A stretch of 64,000 nucleotides of DNA. It comes from Phymatolithon calcareum. Taxonomy: Eukaryota; Rhodophyta; Florideophyceae; Hapalidiales. Both the position numbers and the translations under genes were made by a program. Position 1 is the first letter of the stretch; every line of letters starts with the position of its first letter. Of this stretch, positions 24,401 to 35,858 are shown piece by piece. A model generated the notes under the pieces. It saw only the letters and a program-made list of their open reading frames with translations, ran no database searches and was not told where the DNA came from. The stretch lies in NCBI GenBank assembly GCA_977006965.1, contig OZ345364.1:744001-808000 (forward strand), given 5' to 3'.

Positions 24401-25510
24401 GGTTTTGGAAAAGACTCAACAATCCTTAAAACGAGCCATAAAGCAGTCTAACAATAAGCAGATGCAGCTTTAAGCAATTTCAAGTGCTGTTTTCGCGGAC
24501 TGGCAGGGTCGCCTTACTATGCAGATACGTCGGGACCTAAACGAAGATATCAAACCTATTCGGGTGTGCATAAGACTTTTGGCTGGTCGTGAACCGATTC
24601 GTCAGCTCCAAGGCAGAGCAACCGATACTCAAATATCAATGGTTCGACAAGATTTTGAACCGGAGTGTTGTGAACCTGCTCTTCTACATGCCAATTCCAA
24701 ATCAGTTCTGTCACCAAGGGCTGACAAGACAAATGCCCTTTGAAGGAGCTTGAAGAAAAATATAGAAATTGTTAGATCCTCATCTGTAGCGTCTACAAAT
24801 ACAAGATCCAGAGCCCTTCATGCTCTTCGAAGGGCATGTGGAAGGATATATTGCGAAATTTCCTTCGGAGATTGTGTCCAGTCGACATTGAACATTGGCA
24901 CACATGACTTCGTCCTCAATGTTCGTGATATTGTTCAAGTCCAGTGCTTCCCTGTCGAAAAAATCTCCTCTCATTTCCCTATGGTTGCCTAATACAACTT
25001 GTGCACTTATCCTCCAGCGCAATGCCCATCTCGTGGCCCACTCCCATGGGGAATCGCTTCTCTATTTACAAAGATGTCATTCTCAGGGAAGTCGAGTTCT
25101 GGGCTGCTGTTCAACCTTGCATGCCAGAGCATCATGTTCCCACACCTCTAGAGGCTTCATTTGAAAAACGGAGATACATGTTAGGACAGAATCTCTCTGT
25201 CTTGTTGCTAGATACAGAGGTGCATCGAGTTGCTTGTTTTCCGATATGTACGACCTCTCTTTGCTAGCTATCTCAAATGACATCAATTATAGAACATGCC
25301 TCAACTTGCAGCCTGTAGACCGGCACTCCTTTCCACTTAATGACATGAGAGGACGGGTACCCTCCGCGGAAAGGTTAGAATTTACAGAGATTACCTCTGT
25401 ACTCCTAGTCTATAAACATCACCATATCTACAACTTTCACACCAGAAGAGGTCCTCACAGGGTATTTATGGGTTTTGATTTCCCTCCCCATATTGAACGC
25501 AAGTAGTGTC
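21410..25510 (+). pseudogene. long degenerate transposase-like relict (tnp2/CACTA-like?)
   Basis: About 4 kb of the plus strand reads as one long protein scattered over three frames. Segments in order are: MTKSQYQAMRILAETFRRLP (about 21872); LSVRGEKSIVEVNVRKADAR in another frame (22048-22107); ARIFLVNRFWTEEEERIRN (22890-22950); PPGVKSDVVLKRILDDILKG (23299-23355); ARIFLDLVSFKGDTPTLNAT then CCHLCRFVRGSS (23400-23535); and GVPVLSGLLDPYRSCLIAPD (23760-23815). The layout, a long body then L-D-x-x-x-F-x-G-D-TP-xxNA and CC-x-LC, recalls the PF02992 (tnp2) region of CACTA elements. Stops and shifts are numerous. No CACTA termini are seen. The assignment is tentative; that it is a large dead coding element is more secure. 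Confidence 0.45.
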
Positions 25511-26411
25511 ACTAATACGTAAAGTCCTGAGGAGCCAGAGCTCAGAGTCCTATGGACCCAAATATTACAGTCAAGGACTCTAAGTTGTGCGTCCAATATT
25601 GTCAGATCTCTTTCTCGAATGCGTGTTTGACCCCCGGCTGAAAATACCTCCTATACTTCGCATACCGGGAAAATCCGCTTTTCCCACTCACCCGTCTTCG
25701 AGATCACCCATGCAAGGAACTGAAACTTCTCAGCTCCTCTGCTACTTAGACCCTGACACAATACTTGCTGTTCCATCCACGAGCAGGAATCCATTCATGC
25801 CATGTCGCAGAACGACTGGGTATTGGCTCATGTAGAGGTCATCTCCCTCCCGAATGTGTGCATTCGCACGGAGCTCTGGCACCGCGGCCTCAACGCTCCT
25901 CCTCTTGCCGTTGTCACCGGCCCTGCTGCTCGCTCATTCCAACCTCCGCCCCCACCGTTGGCCATGGACCTTGAGTCGTTCCATCCTGAATCCCAGCACC
26001 CTAGAACCGGGACCTCTGATCTCCATCTGACCCTGCAAGATATTTTCCCTGGACAGTCAGTGCCACAAGACACGCCGATTTGACCACAAGCAAGTGGTTC
26101 TGGATCTATTCCTTCGAAACGCATCGCACGTCAAAATGATTCATCGGTCCATCTGCAGAAAATAAACTTTGATAATAGTTCGTGCAACCTTCTGGTTAGC
26201 GTGCTTTCAATGTTTCTATTTCGTGTCGTCTGCATTTCTTTACATTCTTTCCCGTCTTGCCAAGATAAAATATTGCTGCTTTTCCAGATTGATATAAATA
26301 GTCTTATCCATTCCCAATCGAAAGGTAGACAATAATGCAAGCGTTCGAGGAAGTGTAGATATGGTCGGGCATTAGAATTAGGACGTTCGTTAAGGAAAAT
26401 GACAAGTGTAG

Positions 26412-26457
26412 ATATGTCTCCTACGAGCATACTTAAGTATGCATAAAGGAGACATAT
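26412..26457. repeat. palindrome, 46 bp
   Basis: Outer arms ATATGTCTCCT / AGGAGACATAT enclose an inner perfect palindrome GCATACTTAAGTATGC. It could extrude as a cruciform or form an RNA hairpin. Confidence 0.85.
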
Positions 26458-26845
26458 TTTTTACAATGTGCAATCTGGCCGTTGACTAATTTCATAACTA
26501 CGCCCACGACGCCATTTTACTTGTGACTAACTTCCATCGCTTTGGGAATGGGATATCGTGCAATTTTAGAAGAGCAGAGGGGGCCCGTGTTGTACCTTGT
26601 GAAAAGAAGCGCCAATTCTCTCCAATTTAAATTTTCCTACCCTTGCAGTCGTGACGTACAGGGAACAAACTAAGATATTCAAACGGATGTGACTTGTCTC
26701 CGGGTATATGACAGGCACTGGAATGAGCACCTAAGCTATCTGTAATAACTAGGAGCGTCTTAAGGAAAAAGGTTGGCTTAACATTGGAATCGGAAATATG
26801 GAAACGATGACACGTGTCCACTTATACGCATCGGTGTGCAACTGC

Positions 26846-26900
26846 TTTTCAAGTACTATTTGTCGGATTTTGTCAAAATCCGACTAATAGTACTTGAAAA
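26846..26900. repeat. near-perfect palindrome, 55 bp
   Basis: Arms of 26 nt (TTTTCAAGTACTATT...GTCGGATTTT) with a 3-nt loop and one mismatch. Single palindrome, not part of an abutting pair. Confidence 0.9.
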
Positions 26901-29375
26901 AAATCATTTTGAGACTCCAGTGACACGTGTGATACATCTTGCCATTGACTCCACTGAGTTACGACTGGCGATGCTATCTGCGCAATCCAGTAATACGTGT
27001 CTGTAGCTGTCTTTCGGACTGGCCCCTTGAAGTCCTCCCGGATTCAAAGCTTAGAATAAATTTTACTCTTTTCGCTCATTGTGGTGTTCCTCTAACATGA
27101 ATCATAATGACTGCTTTCTGTTTAGTCCGCGGACCGGTCCCTGTATTTTCGCATACTGGACTCTGAAATTAGAGTCCAAACGAAGAAACCACGGCGCTCT
27201 GCTGCCCCAGTGAATTTGTCGTCTACAGATGCTGGCAGAGGGATCTTCATGAGAATTCGATTTTTGCGTCCGCAGTACCAGTCTGTAAAAGTCCTCAAAT
27301 CAAGTCCCAAATATTTTTACTGGTAATGAGGACGCGGCATAGGTTTGGCGTGGCTGATGTGCTCATCTATGGGACATTCTTTCTCAAAAAGATTTTTACT
27401 TTTCGGAAATGGAATTGCTTTTCAACCAAACTTTTTGTGATGTTTCAAGTTTTTTCTCAAAAGTGTGCAAAAACATCTGAAGCGAAAGTTTGCAAATCAA
27501 CACTCAGCCACTGAAAACCTATTCCGCGTTCTCGTAACCAGTCCACGAAATAATGACTGGTAATGAGGACTCTTTTGACTGGGCCTATGCCGCGATTTTG
27601 ATGAATTCTCAAGAAGGCCCCTCTGGCACTCTACCAATGACTTGCCCAGAGGTCTCGTAGGATCACTGTCGATTGGCCAATTATGAAGGCACAATGGATG
27701 AGTCTTCTAATTTGATTTCACGGGTCACCATTCACGTGTGCTCGCTGCATGTCGCGTCCCTCAACCTCTTCGCTTGTTTTGGTCCCATTGCACATTGCTA
27801 TCGCGGAGCGATATATATGGGGGACTTCTCTCGGACATGGGCATTTCTTAAAAATTCGCGTAACTAAGTTTTTACTTATCTTTGGAAAGCTGTGCTCGGT
27901 TGATTTAGAGTATGGAGAAATTTGAGACAAGAGCGACTAGAAGAATTTCAAAGAGAGAAGTGGGAAGAGTTGACTGGACTTGCCTTGGTGCTGCACAAGT
28001 AGAGATTGGAATAAATTTGTAATCGCAGCGGAGGCAATTGTTATTTCTGCAAGCAATTGCCTTTGGTTCATTCTAATTCTAGAAGAATTGAATTTCTACC
28101 CAAACTTCAGTGAGCGTAATTCTTGGGTCATACTACGTTTTGTCATGAAAAGACTCGAGCAGAAGCTACCCGACGAAATAACAAGGATGGTGGCATATCT
28201 TCTGAAACCCTCGTGATCATACACGAACATGGTGCATTATCGATCGAGGAGTACCTCAAGGGTCCCCACTGAGCCCGTGCCTGTACAATATCTTCATGGA
28301 CACATTCGCGGAAGCGGTCTCCAACGTCCCCAGCGACGTCTCTGAAAATCCAGCGCAACTGTTCGCTGACGATGTCCAGCTGCAATCAAAGGATGGAGAA
28401 GGAATGCAGAAGCTACTTGATATAGCGACTACCTGGGCGAAGGAAAATGGTATGATCTGGAACACAAAGCCAGGAAAGAGCGAGATCCTTAAATACAAGG
28501 GACTCAGGAAACACACCTTCCACATTGCGGGTCGAGTTCTTCATCAAGCTTGGAGGCTCTCGTATCTCGGTATAAGCATGAACCACAAAGGCGTAACAGA
28601 CGACATGGCGTTATCAAGAGTACGAAATGCAGTGGGGTGCATACACAAACTGCGGGAAATTGGAGTCAATGTTCGAGGCTTTCAGCCTGTGACATGCATT
28701 AGAATCTTCAAGTCGCTTATTTTGCCAAAGTGGGAGTATGCACTCCACGTCACGCCTCTGACAAAGCGAATACAATCAGCAATCGAATCTGGAGAAGGCT
28801 TATTCTTCAAGTATGTTTTTGGGACATATGCCCAGCACCGCCATGGAAGAATGCGAGTTCTGTGCCGACTAGAACCACCTGCTATGAGGAGAAGACACCA
28901 AGCAGAAAGGTTCTCTGCGAGTCTAGTGAGACAGAAGAAGCGCCTCGACGAAGCAGATGAGTATTCTAGGAGAGATGAAGACATTAAGGAGGCAACCAAG
29001 GACATAGAGTGCCTCAAGAAATATGAAGATCTGCAGCAAGCTCTCGATAAAGCCAAAGAGGGCTCAGTCTCAAAGAAAGGGCGAGGAAAAGAAATAATTG
29101 AGTTATGCGCAGAGGAAGAAGAGGGAAGATCGCTCGAGATACCAACTGATTCGAACAATCTACCGATGGTTCTCCGCGTAAGAGAAAGGTCTACACGGTT
29201 GCGATGCCTACGGTTGATATTCAATAGAGCACCTCTTTGGAGAAAATCAGTACTTGGTGCATACTTTGGCGTCACAGCCGTGATTGAGCTGGTCGCGCTC
29301 CAACGCATTCTATCTTCATCCAAGATTAGTCCTGAAATTGAATATGAATGTAAACGACTCACTGGCGCACTTGTT

Positions 29376-30635
29376 TTTTTTTTAGTAGTATTTATTAAAC
29401 GCTCTCAGTAACACTCTTTAGACTGTAAGGGATATGCGTTTCAGTTGCTACAGCCTTGTAGCATAGTATAACATTCATATATGCTTCTTCCGCAATCTTG
29501 TATATCGTGGCCCTAGCTGCAAAAACCCACATCGGACGGATGTGGGAAAAGCTTAGAGTCCTCTATGCGCTCAGCGGCGATTCGAGCTCGCAATTCTTAT
29601 CCTTTGTTTTTCTATTCCATGTCCTCGTAAAAGGCACTGGTAAAGAAGAGTAGCTGGTCCAGTGCTTCTTCGGTCTTCTTGGTCTCTTCTCCGGTCAGCT
29701 GGTATCTCGCCAAAGACGTTTCAACCGTGTGCAATAGCCTTGATATGATTTCGCCAAATTTGTCTTCTAGTAGTGTCGTGCTCAGTGGGGGAAATCTCCC
29801 AAACGCCCACTTCACCGCCAATTGACGATGACGTACTTTCGGAAGCCTTAAAATCACTGGAATTGCTCCGACTATGTCGTACGGTATCTTTCTCTTTCTG
29901 CTTGATTCCAAAGACTCCCCTTCATCATTGAAGAGTGATGCTTTCAGGGATCCTGCCGACATTCCTTGCTTAAGATACTCCAAGGCCTTCTCGAACTGCT
30001 CATGCCTTAGCATTGCTGCCATGTCCCGACACACCCATTGCAATTCATCCACGTCTCTGCAATCCTTTGGGACGGCCAGTAGGCTCTCTACTTGGAGAAT
30101 GCATAGTGCTCTAACGGCGAAGTTTGTCCAGACAATGTAAGACGTCTTGTGACTGTCCCGCTCTTACAACCCATGAGCATCAAATCAGTACCGTACTATG
30201 AAGCAATGATTCAAGATCGAGTCCAGCGATCCACGCGGTCATCGCGTATGAAGCACATTGCGAGCGCCATCGAATCGTCTATCCGCGGCAAGCCCATTCA
30301 ATACCAAGAGTACAAAAGCAATCCCAATCCCTTTTACTTAGTCACATTAATTTATCTGCATTTCATGCGTTCGTGTCATCGCAGGAGTTCGTATGCTCCT
30401 CACTCGAGACCTTTAGAGTTTGAAGAGTTAGTGTGCGTTTAGACATAAGTGTTTCCGCCCAGAGAGATAGAAGGGGGAGGAGAAAGCAGGAGTAAATTGA
30501 TCATTTTTCACCGCAAAGATTGCGCGCCGACAAGGCTACACACGATTGCAATAGCGGCAACGGGCTGAAGACCCTGAACCACGCTATACCGGCCATCGAC
30601 ATGGCATCATCACTTTCACCGCCGGGTTCTCTACT
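29376..30635 (-). mobile_element. LINE family B insertion inside LINE A copy 2
   Basis: Flanked by a perfect 15-bp duplication ACTGGCGCACTTGTT (29361-29375 and 30636-30650). The poly(T) at 29376 marks the 3' end. The frame 30052-29612 encodes the ORF2 C-terminus (RHRQLAVKWAFGRFPP, YQLTGEETKKTEEALDQLL). The 3' UTR is nearly identical to the copy at 58357-58670, so this is a recent insertion. The distal 5' part (about 30140-30635) does not look like LINE B coding sequence and may be a captured or chimeric segment. Confidence 0.9.
29525..29545 (-). other. LINE B 3' UTR hairpin
   Basis: In the element's sense CCCACATC / GATGTGGG pair around a 5-nt loop, followed by TTTTTGCAGC. Also at 58500-58520; the 33914-33932 copy has a different stem but the same downstream motif. 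Confidence 0.8.
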
Positions 30636-30829
30636 ACTGGCGCACTTGTTGGGAGAGAAATACGAATCAAGGATATACTGAATAGTCAAACTACGTGAGC
30701 TTAGAAAATCAGTGCGAAAGCGGCCCTGTTACTCTTCAAGAGAGGCCCTGGGAGCTTTTAAAATAAATCAACACATATCCCCTACGTTTTGTCCATTTCT
30801 AGCACTTCACGATATGTAACAGAAGTCCT

Positions 30830-30935
30830 CTTCCGAGAGAGCTTCCCCGTATGAGATGTAGATTCACTCTAAAAGCTCCCAAGAGCACATTATGAGTAAC
30901 AAGGCAGTTTCTCGCTAGGATTCCATATGCAACAC
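30830..30935 (-). mobile_element. LINE family A 3' tail fragment
   Basis: The complement of GGGAGCTTTTAGAG together with GCCTTGTTACTCA matches the LINE A 3' end. Only about 100 bp is recognisable. Confidence 0.5.
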
Positions 30936-30969
30936 CGTGTAATTCGCATTTCTTTGAGTGTGAAGAAAA

Positions 30970-31320
30970 AAGGAAGAAAGGTAGATTTTTATTTAAAAGT
31001 TACAAACGCATCTGCTGACGCTTGGGGCAAGTATGCTAGGGCCAAGAGTTTTTGACTGGATTCTATCTATGGAAGAGTTTCTTTTACACTATTCAGAGGA
31101 CTACAAAAACCCACCCCTGGTCTCCTTCGGGACCTCGAGGGGGAAAATTACTCCCTTGATCTGTGGCATGCAGTGATTTCAGGTTGCCGTCAGTCCTTAC
31201 TTGTCCACAGCCTGAAACATGGTTAGGAGCTCGTCGAGTGCTCGCTTAGTACAGACGCTGTTTTCTTTGGAGAGTCTGTCCTTGGCGAGGCCATTTATCA
31301 CGTCTTCCATGTTCTTTGAG
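30970..31320 (-). mobile_element. LINE family C 3' end
   Basis: Contains the family C tail (AGATTTTTATTTAAAAGTT), then the CGCATCTGCTGACGCTTGGG block and the AAAACCCACC / GGACCTCGAGGGGG hairpin region. The C-terminal codons follow (complement of the KAVDK, LDELL region near 31201-31260). 5'-truncated; no TSD located. Confidence 0.75.
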
Positions 31321-31589
31321 TGTGAGGGAATCAAAGAAGCATGTTCCTGAATATGTTTCTCTCCAGCTGAACGCGTGTGCGGGGGGAGGGCTTGCTGGTT
31401 TCTATAGTTTACAAGCGCGTCTGTTTTTTAATCGCCAGAGCTGTGCATGGTGCCGAACAAGTCAAACATGTTTAGAGATTCTAGAGCATGTAGAGACGCT
31501 TGATCAATTCGCCAAGCGAGCTGAAAGGACTTGATGCGCAAAAACGTAGAGCCTCCACTCTCTCTTTCTTTATTTTTTTCTTAGTTAAT

Positions 31590-31708
31590 TCGAGTTTATT
31601 TAAAAGCTCCACAGACTTTCGAAGATATGGATGAGGCTTCTTCTGATGCTACCTAGCTTTGTGCAGCTCACGACACGTCCACCAGAATGGCGGACGGGAA
31701 AATCTCTT
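31590..31708 (-). mobile_element. SINE-like element D, truncated
   Basis: The minus strand reads TTTTCCCGTCCGCCATTCTG through GGAGCTTTTAAATAAAC, the 3' two-thirds of element D. It is joined directly to the 3' end of the LINE E copy on the same strand (31709). Confidence 0.65.
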
Positions 31709-32880
31709 TCTTTATTGCGGAAAGCTCATTCACGCAAATAATGAGAGACTGAGGCTGTTAGAAAACAGGTTCTCATTGTTCAGAAATTTGAGTTCTTCTA
31801 TAGGTCTCTCACGGCATAATTCCTCTGCGGTCTTAGCACCTACACGTCCAATAAACTTACATCTGGAGGCAGAACGTCCACCACAGCGTACCAATACATG
31901 TTCACCTGTTTCGTTACAGTCGGTACTTGCATGCTGGGTCATACGGCATTTCATCCATGTGGTGTCCAGTGTGAAAAGCGGTAACCAAAGGGAAACAGCC
32001 GCCAATTAGCTGATGTAAGATCACTTTAGCTCGTATGTGCGATAGTGGAAAGCTGTCGGGAAGTGTCGCAATAGTGAGAGGCTTGGATTTGAGAAATGGC
32101 CTGATGATGGATCTCGCTGCCTCGAATGCCAACGAGACTCTCTGGTGGTCCACAAGGCCTCGTTCACAAATACCCCTGCGAGCTAGCTCGTCAGAAGCAT
32201 CGTTTCTGGGGATTCCGAAGTGACTCAGTATGGAAATGGCTTTGACGGAGATCTCCTTGGACATCAGTTGTTCCATAAGGCACGAAAGCTTCGGTATCAA
32301 TTCCCTGTACATCCGTGGCTAGCCGTCAATTCCATCGATGCAGCTCATGCTGTCCATGAACCAGCGTATGGTGCTATCAAGTGCAACGGAACGCCTTACC
32401 AGTTCTTGAAATGCATGAACGGCTGCGAATGTTTACAAGTCGTATGATGAAGCAACAGCTCCAGCAGTTAGCGAGAGTTCCAGCACAGTTTCTTTTACGC
32501 TCATCAGCAATATCCTCGCGCCTCCGACATTGAATGGGATGGTTCTATACATATCAAGTATATCTCCATCCTCATCACAAAGAAGCACACGCTGTTTAGA
32601 AGCCGTAGCCTCGAGGTATACGCATGCTCGTCCCCGTCGTCATAGGCAAAGAGAATATCCGGGTACTTTTTGTGTCGCGTCAGAAAGTTCGACACCACTC
32701 TGCTTTCCCCGTGTTGGAGCACGTCGAATAACTTGAACGTTGCAGTGTACCAACCTTCATCCCATTTATCCGAGACCCGCTCGTCGTTTTGAAGATTACG
32801 AAACTGTGTGCAGGGTATTTCGCCAATGCTGCCATCGATCCATACTTCTAGCTCCGCTGGCTGCATTGTGCGACGCTCAA
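31709..32880 (-). mobile_element. LINE family E, RNase H part, broken
   Basis: Read leftwards from 32866: LEVWIDGSIGEIPCTQF (first RNase H Asp), DILFAYDDGDEHA, then LARRGICERGLV (about 32250-32200). A C-terminal knuckle with CNETGEHVLVRCGGRSASRC lies at 31930-31860. The 3' end is near 31709 (complement of CTTTCCGCAATAAAGAAAG). Frameshifts break it. Confidence 0.7.
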
Positions 32881-32939
32881 GAATCAGAGCCTCCGTGGCT
32901 AATTGTTTTTCTCAGTTTTCTTTCTTTCTATTATTGCAC

Positions 32940-33665
32940 AAAAACGTAGCTAGTGCCTGAGGATGTTTTCAAACAGCCCCTCATTGTTCATAAATTTGAG
33001 TACTTCGAGCGGATTCTCATTGCGATTTCCTCTACCGTTCTGGTGCCAACTCTACCGATAGTCTGGCGTCTTGATACAGTCCGTCCACTACAGCGTAGGA
33101 GTAGATGCTGAACGGTATCATTCGTTCCCACTGAGCAGGCCTTGCGTATAGGGTCGTAATTAACTGAACCATCTTGAAAATCTGCCACCAGTGAGCACCA
33201 ATTTGGAGAAAGCTGATTAAGGGTAGTTTCAGCGCGCCTGTGGCTTATATTGAGCAATGGGGGTAGGAGCTGCATTCTCTTTAGCATTGTCGAATGGTGC
33301 GGTCTGATGATTGACCGTCCAGCTTCTAAGGGTATGGGCATATTTTGCTGTGCCACCAGACTTGACTCCGTAATGCCTCGACGAGCAAGCTCGTCTGGTT
33401 TTTCGTTCCCAGGGAGACCGCAGTGGCTTGGGATCCAAATTGCTTCTATGGTGATCATGTCATCCATCAGCTTTCCAATTGCATCCCACAAATTTCTTGT
33501 CATCTTCCTGTACATCTGTGGTTGTCCGGCCAGCGCATCCAGGGAGCTCATGTTGTCGGTAGACCAGCGAACATGTTGTCCACTTTGGATTTGCAGTTGT
33601 TCTATCTCCTCGAAAGCTCGGACCGCCGCGAATATTTCGGCGTCGAACGATGAACCCACCGCTCT
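32940..33665 (-). mobile_element. LINE family E, best-preserved RNase H end
   Basis: The frame 33659-32988 (223 codons) is open. It carries AEIFAAVRAFEEIEQ (Glu), WSTDNMSSLDALAG (Asp), IPSHCGLPGNEKPDELA (His and final Asp) and a C-terminal Cys/His cluster NYDPIRKACSVGTNDTVQHL then LRCSGR. RNase H removes the RNA template after first-strand synthesis in I/RTE/Jockey-like LINEs that have this domain. The element is 5'-truncated and lies in tandem with the copy at 31709-32880. Confidence 0.75.
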
Positions 33666-33913
33666 TCGTCTTTTGCCAAGATACGTGTTATGAAGCGGAA
33701 GAACCTATTCTTCGAACAATCCTTGCCTCCACTCTTAACGTCGGTATCAATCCAAAGCCTGCTTCTTCTTTTCTTGAATTTGGAATTAATTAAATGCCCT
33801 CAGTAACAATCATGAGACTGCAAGGGAGTTGCGTTTCAGCAGCCACGTTGTAGCTTCGATCATCTATTCAAATACTTGTAACCCTGGTTAACGTCGTAGC
33901 CGTAGCTGCAAAA

Positions 33914-33932
33914 CCCTCTCCCGTAAAGAGGG
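33914..33932 (-). other. LINE B 3' UTR hairpin, variant stem
   Basis: In the element's sense CCCTCT / AGAGGG pair around a 7-nt loop, followed by TTTTGCAGC. The stem differs from the other LINE B copies but stays paired. Confidence 0.7.
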
Positions 33933-35858
33933 CAGAGGGAAAAGCTTGTGGTCCACAGATTTCCTCAATTGACGCCTTGTCTATTCCCTGTTGTCGTAAA
34001 AGACGATAGTGAATAAGAGTAGCTTTTCTAAAGATTTTTCAGTGATATTAATATCCTCTTTGGTCAGTTGATATCTTTCTAAGAATTCTTCCAGGTTGCT
34101 CATGAGGAATGGTACAGTATCACCGAACTTGTCTGTGAGAAGTGATGTACTCATTGGGGGGAAGCGACCTAATGCCCACTTTACCGCTAATTGGCAGTGC
34201 CATGTTTTCGGGAGTCTGATGATCGCCGGGGTGGACCCCGGCAGGTCGTAGGGAATTTTCTCTTTCTGTTGGACTCCGAGACGTCTCCTTTGTCTTTGAA
34301 GAGCAAGGTCCGCAACGATTTTGCTGAAACTCCCTGCTTGAGGAAAGTCAGAGCCTTCTCGAATAGGTTGCATTGCCAATATGTCTCGACTAACCCATTG
34401 CAGTTCATCCACATCTCTTTCCTCGATTGGGACAACAAAAAGGTTCCTTTTCTTTGATCTGGTTCGTCCCAGCATGCTGGGTGCTAGAACTGTAGACACG
34501 CAATGCTGCACGAGTGTAATGAGGGACACACACACTCTCAGGGATAACATAAAGACCAACTGCGAGTATTAGTCTAGTGTCAGTTAGTGCTCCCCCTCTT
34601 TTTACAGGGTGTGCATTTCTCGCCCCTGCTCTACTTAAGCGGCGATCCTAATCGCATCTTAGACTGGAGCATCTCATTATCGCATGGAGAGAGATCACCC
34701 CATTTCAGGATAAACACAACCTTACCATATTACTCTCAGTGATTACAGAACGAGTCTCCAGTTTTCGGTATTGTGAATTCGGCAAAGAAGGCGAAGTCTG
34801 ACATAGCGGTTTTTCGATATTGGACCGGATCCTTGTACGAAAAATGTCTTCTCCACTTCTGCGATTGCTGTCTGGACTCTCGGGGTCCATGGCGTCAGGT
34901 GCATGGCATACTCTGATCTTGGTTGTATCAACGCCTTGTATGTCTTCACTGCTTTCAAGGGGCTGAGTGCCCGCAACGAGACACCCAGGGACCTCCGCTG
35001 ATATACCGCGATATTGGTGTGTCGGATGCGCTCAAGCATTTTCGTGTCGGTAACTCCTTCATTACTGAGTGAGATGCCAAGATATGAGACTTCTTTGACC
35101 TTTGCCAGCATTTTCCCTGCAAGCTTGAAAATGGGTGATCTTGTGTCGTCCGAGAGAAGAACGCCGCTCTTCCCAGCTTTCGTGTTCCAAATCATCTGTC
35201 TGTCCCTTGCCCATTTCGATGCAATATTTAACAGTCTCTGTAGTCCCGCTGGTATCTTTGCCGATAGGAGAACGTCGTCCGCAAATGGAATGCGGCTACA
35301 TCTGCGACTTCTCGTGGCTCTCGGCTTATTCTTTCCGCGAACTCGTCCATGAAAAGGTTGTACAAACTTGGACTCAACGGAGACCCCTGAGGTCCTCCTC
35401 TGTTAATTAGGATCAACTTCTGCTGCGGGTCCCCAAACGTGGATACCCCGGAAGGCATCAAGAATGGTTCGATCATCGCTCATATATCTTGCGGTAGAAG
35501 CCCTCTCATTCGCTCTTGCAGGTGTTTTCTAAGAACTGCGTCGTACGCTGCCTTCAGGTCCAATACTGTGATACATCGCTGCCCTCGTTTTTGTAGTTCC
35601 ATCGCCCTCAAGATTGCGAGCTCCGTACTCCTCCCTTTTTGAAATCCCATCTGGATGTTGTGGTTCTTGTATCTTTGACGGAGCATAATATCAATTGCGG
35701 ACTCAACAACATTTCGGACCTGACTCAGTAGGGATATGGGTCGGAAATTTTTGAATCGCCATCGTCTCCTTTCTTGTGCACCGGGACCAAGGGAGCTTTC
35801 ATCCACGATGTTGGAAGTGTTCCGCATCTGCCGCAGACTGTCCATAGCTCATAGACTA

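Larger units (their letters stand above)
25515..28130. other. gene-free stretch with two palindromes
   Basis: No supported gene. Frames at 25587-25835 and 25802-26083 have Pro/Ser-rich protein-like composition and may be the eroded end of the relict to the left. Two hairpins are listed separately. A phrase around GGTAATGAGGAC recurs at about 27325 and 27550. Direct copies of ACACGTGT flank the hairpin at 26846. Confidence 0.35.
28145..30781 (+). mobile_element. LINE family A, copy 2, 5'-truncated, with nested LINE B
   Basis: The insertion is bounded by a 12-bp target-site duplication CTACGTTTTGTC (28133-28144 and 30782-30793). It starts inside the RT domain (RLEQKLPDEITRMVAYLLKP) and is frameshifted just before the GVPQGSPLSP motif. 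It then stays open from 28296 to 29375 with LFADDVQLQ, ENGMIWNTKPGKSEI and VPLWRKS-type C-terminal sequence. LINE B interrupts it at 29376-30635. It resumes at 30651 (GREIRIKDIL) and ends near 30781 after GGGAGCTTTTAAAATAAATC. The strand, end and TSD are directly visible. Confidence 0.92.

Noticed and set aside
28682-29362. Long minus-strand open frame of 226 codons
   Set aside because: It is antisense to the LINE A ORF2, which has the recognisable RT-linked motifs in the plus frame.
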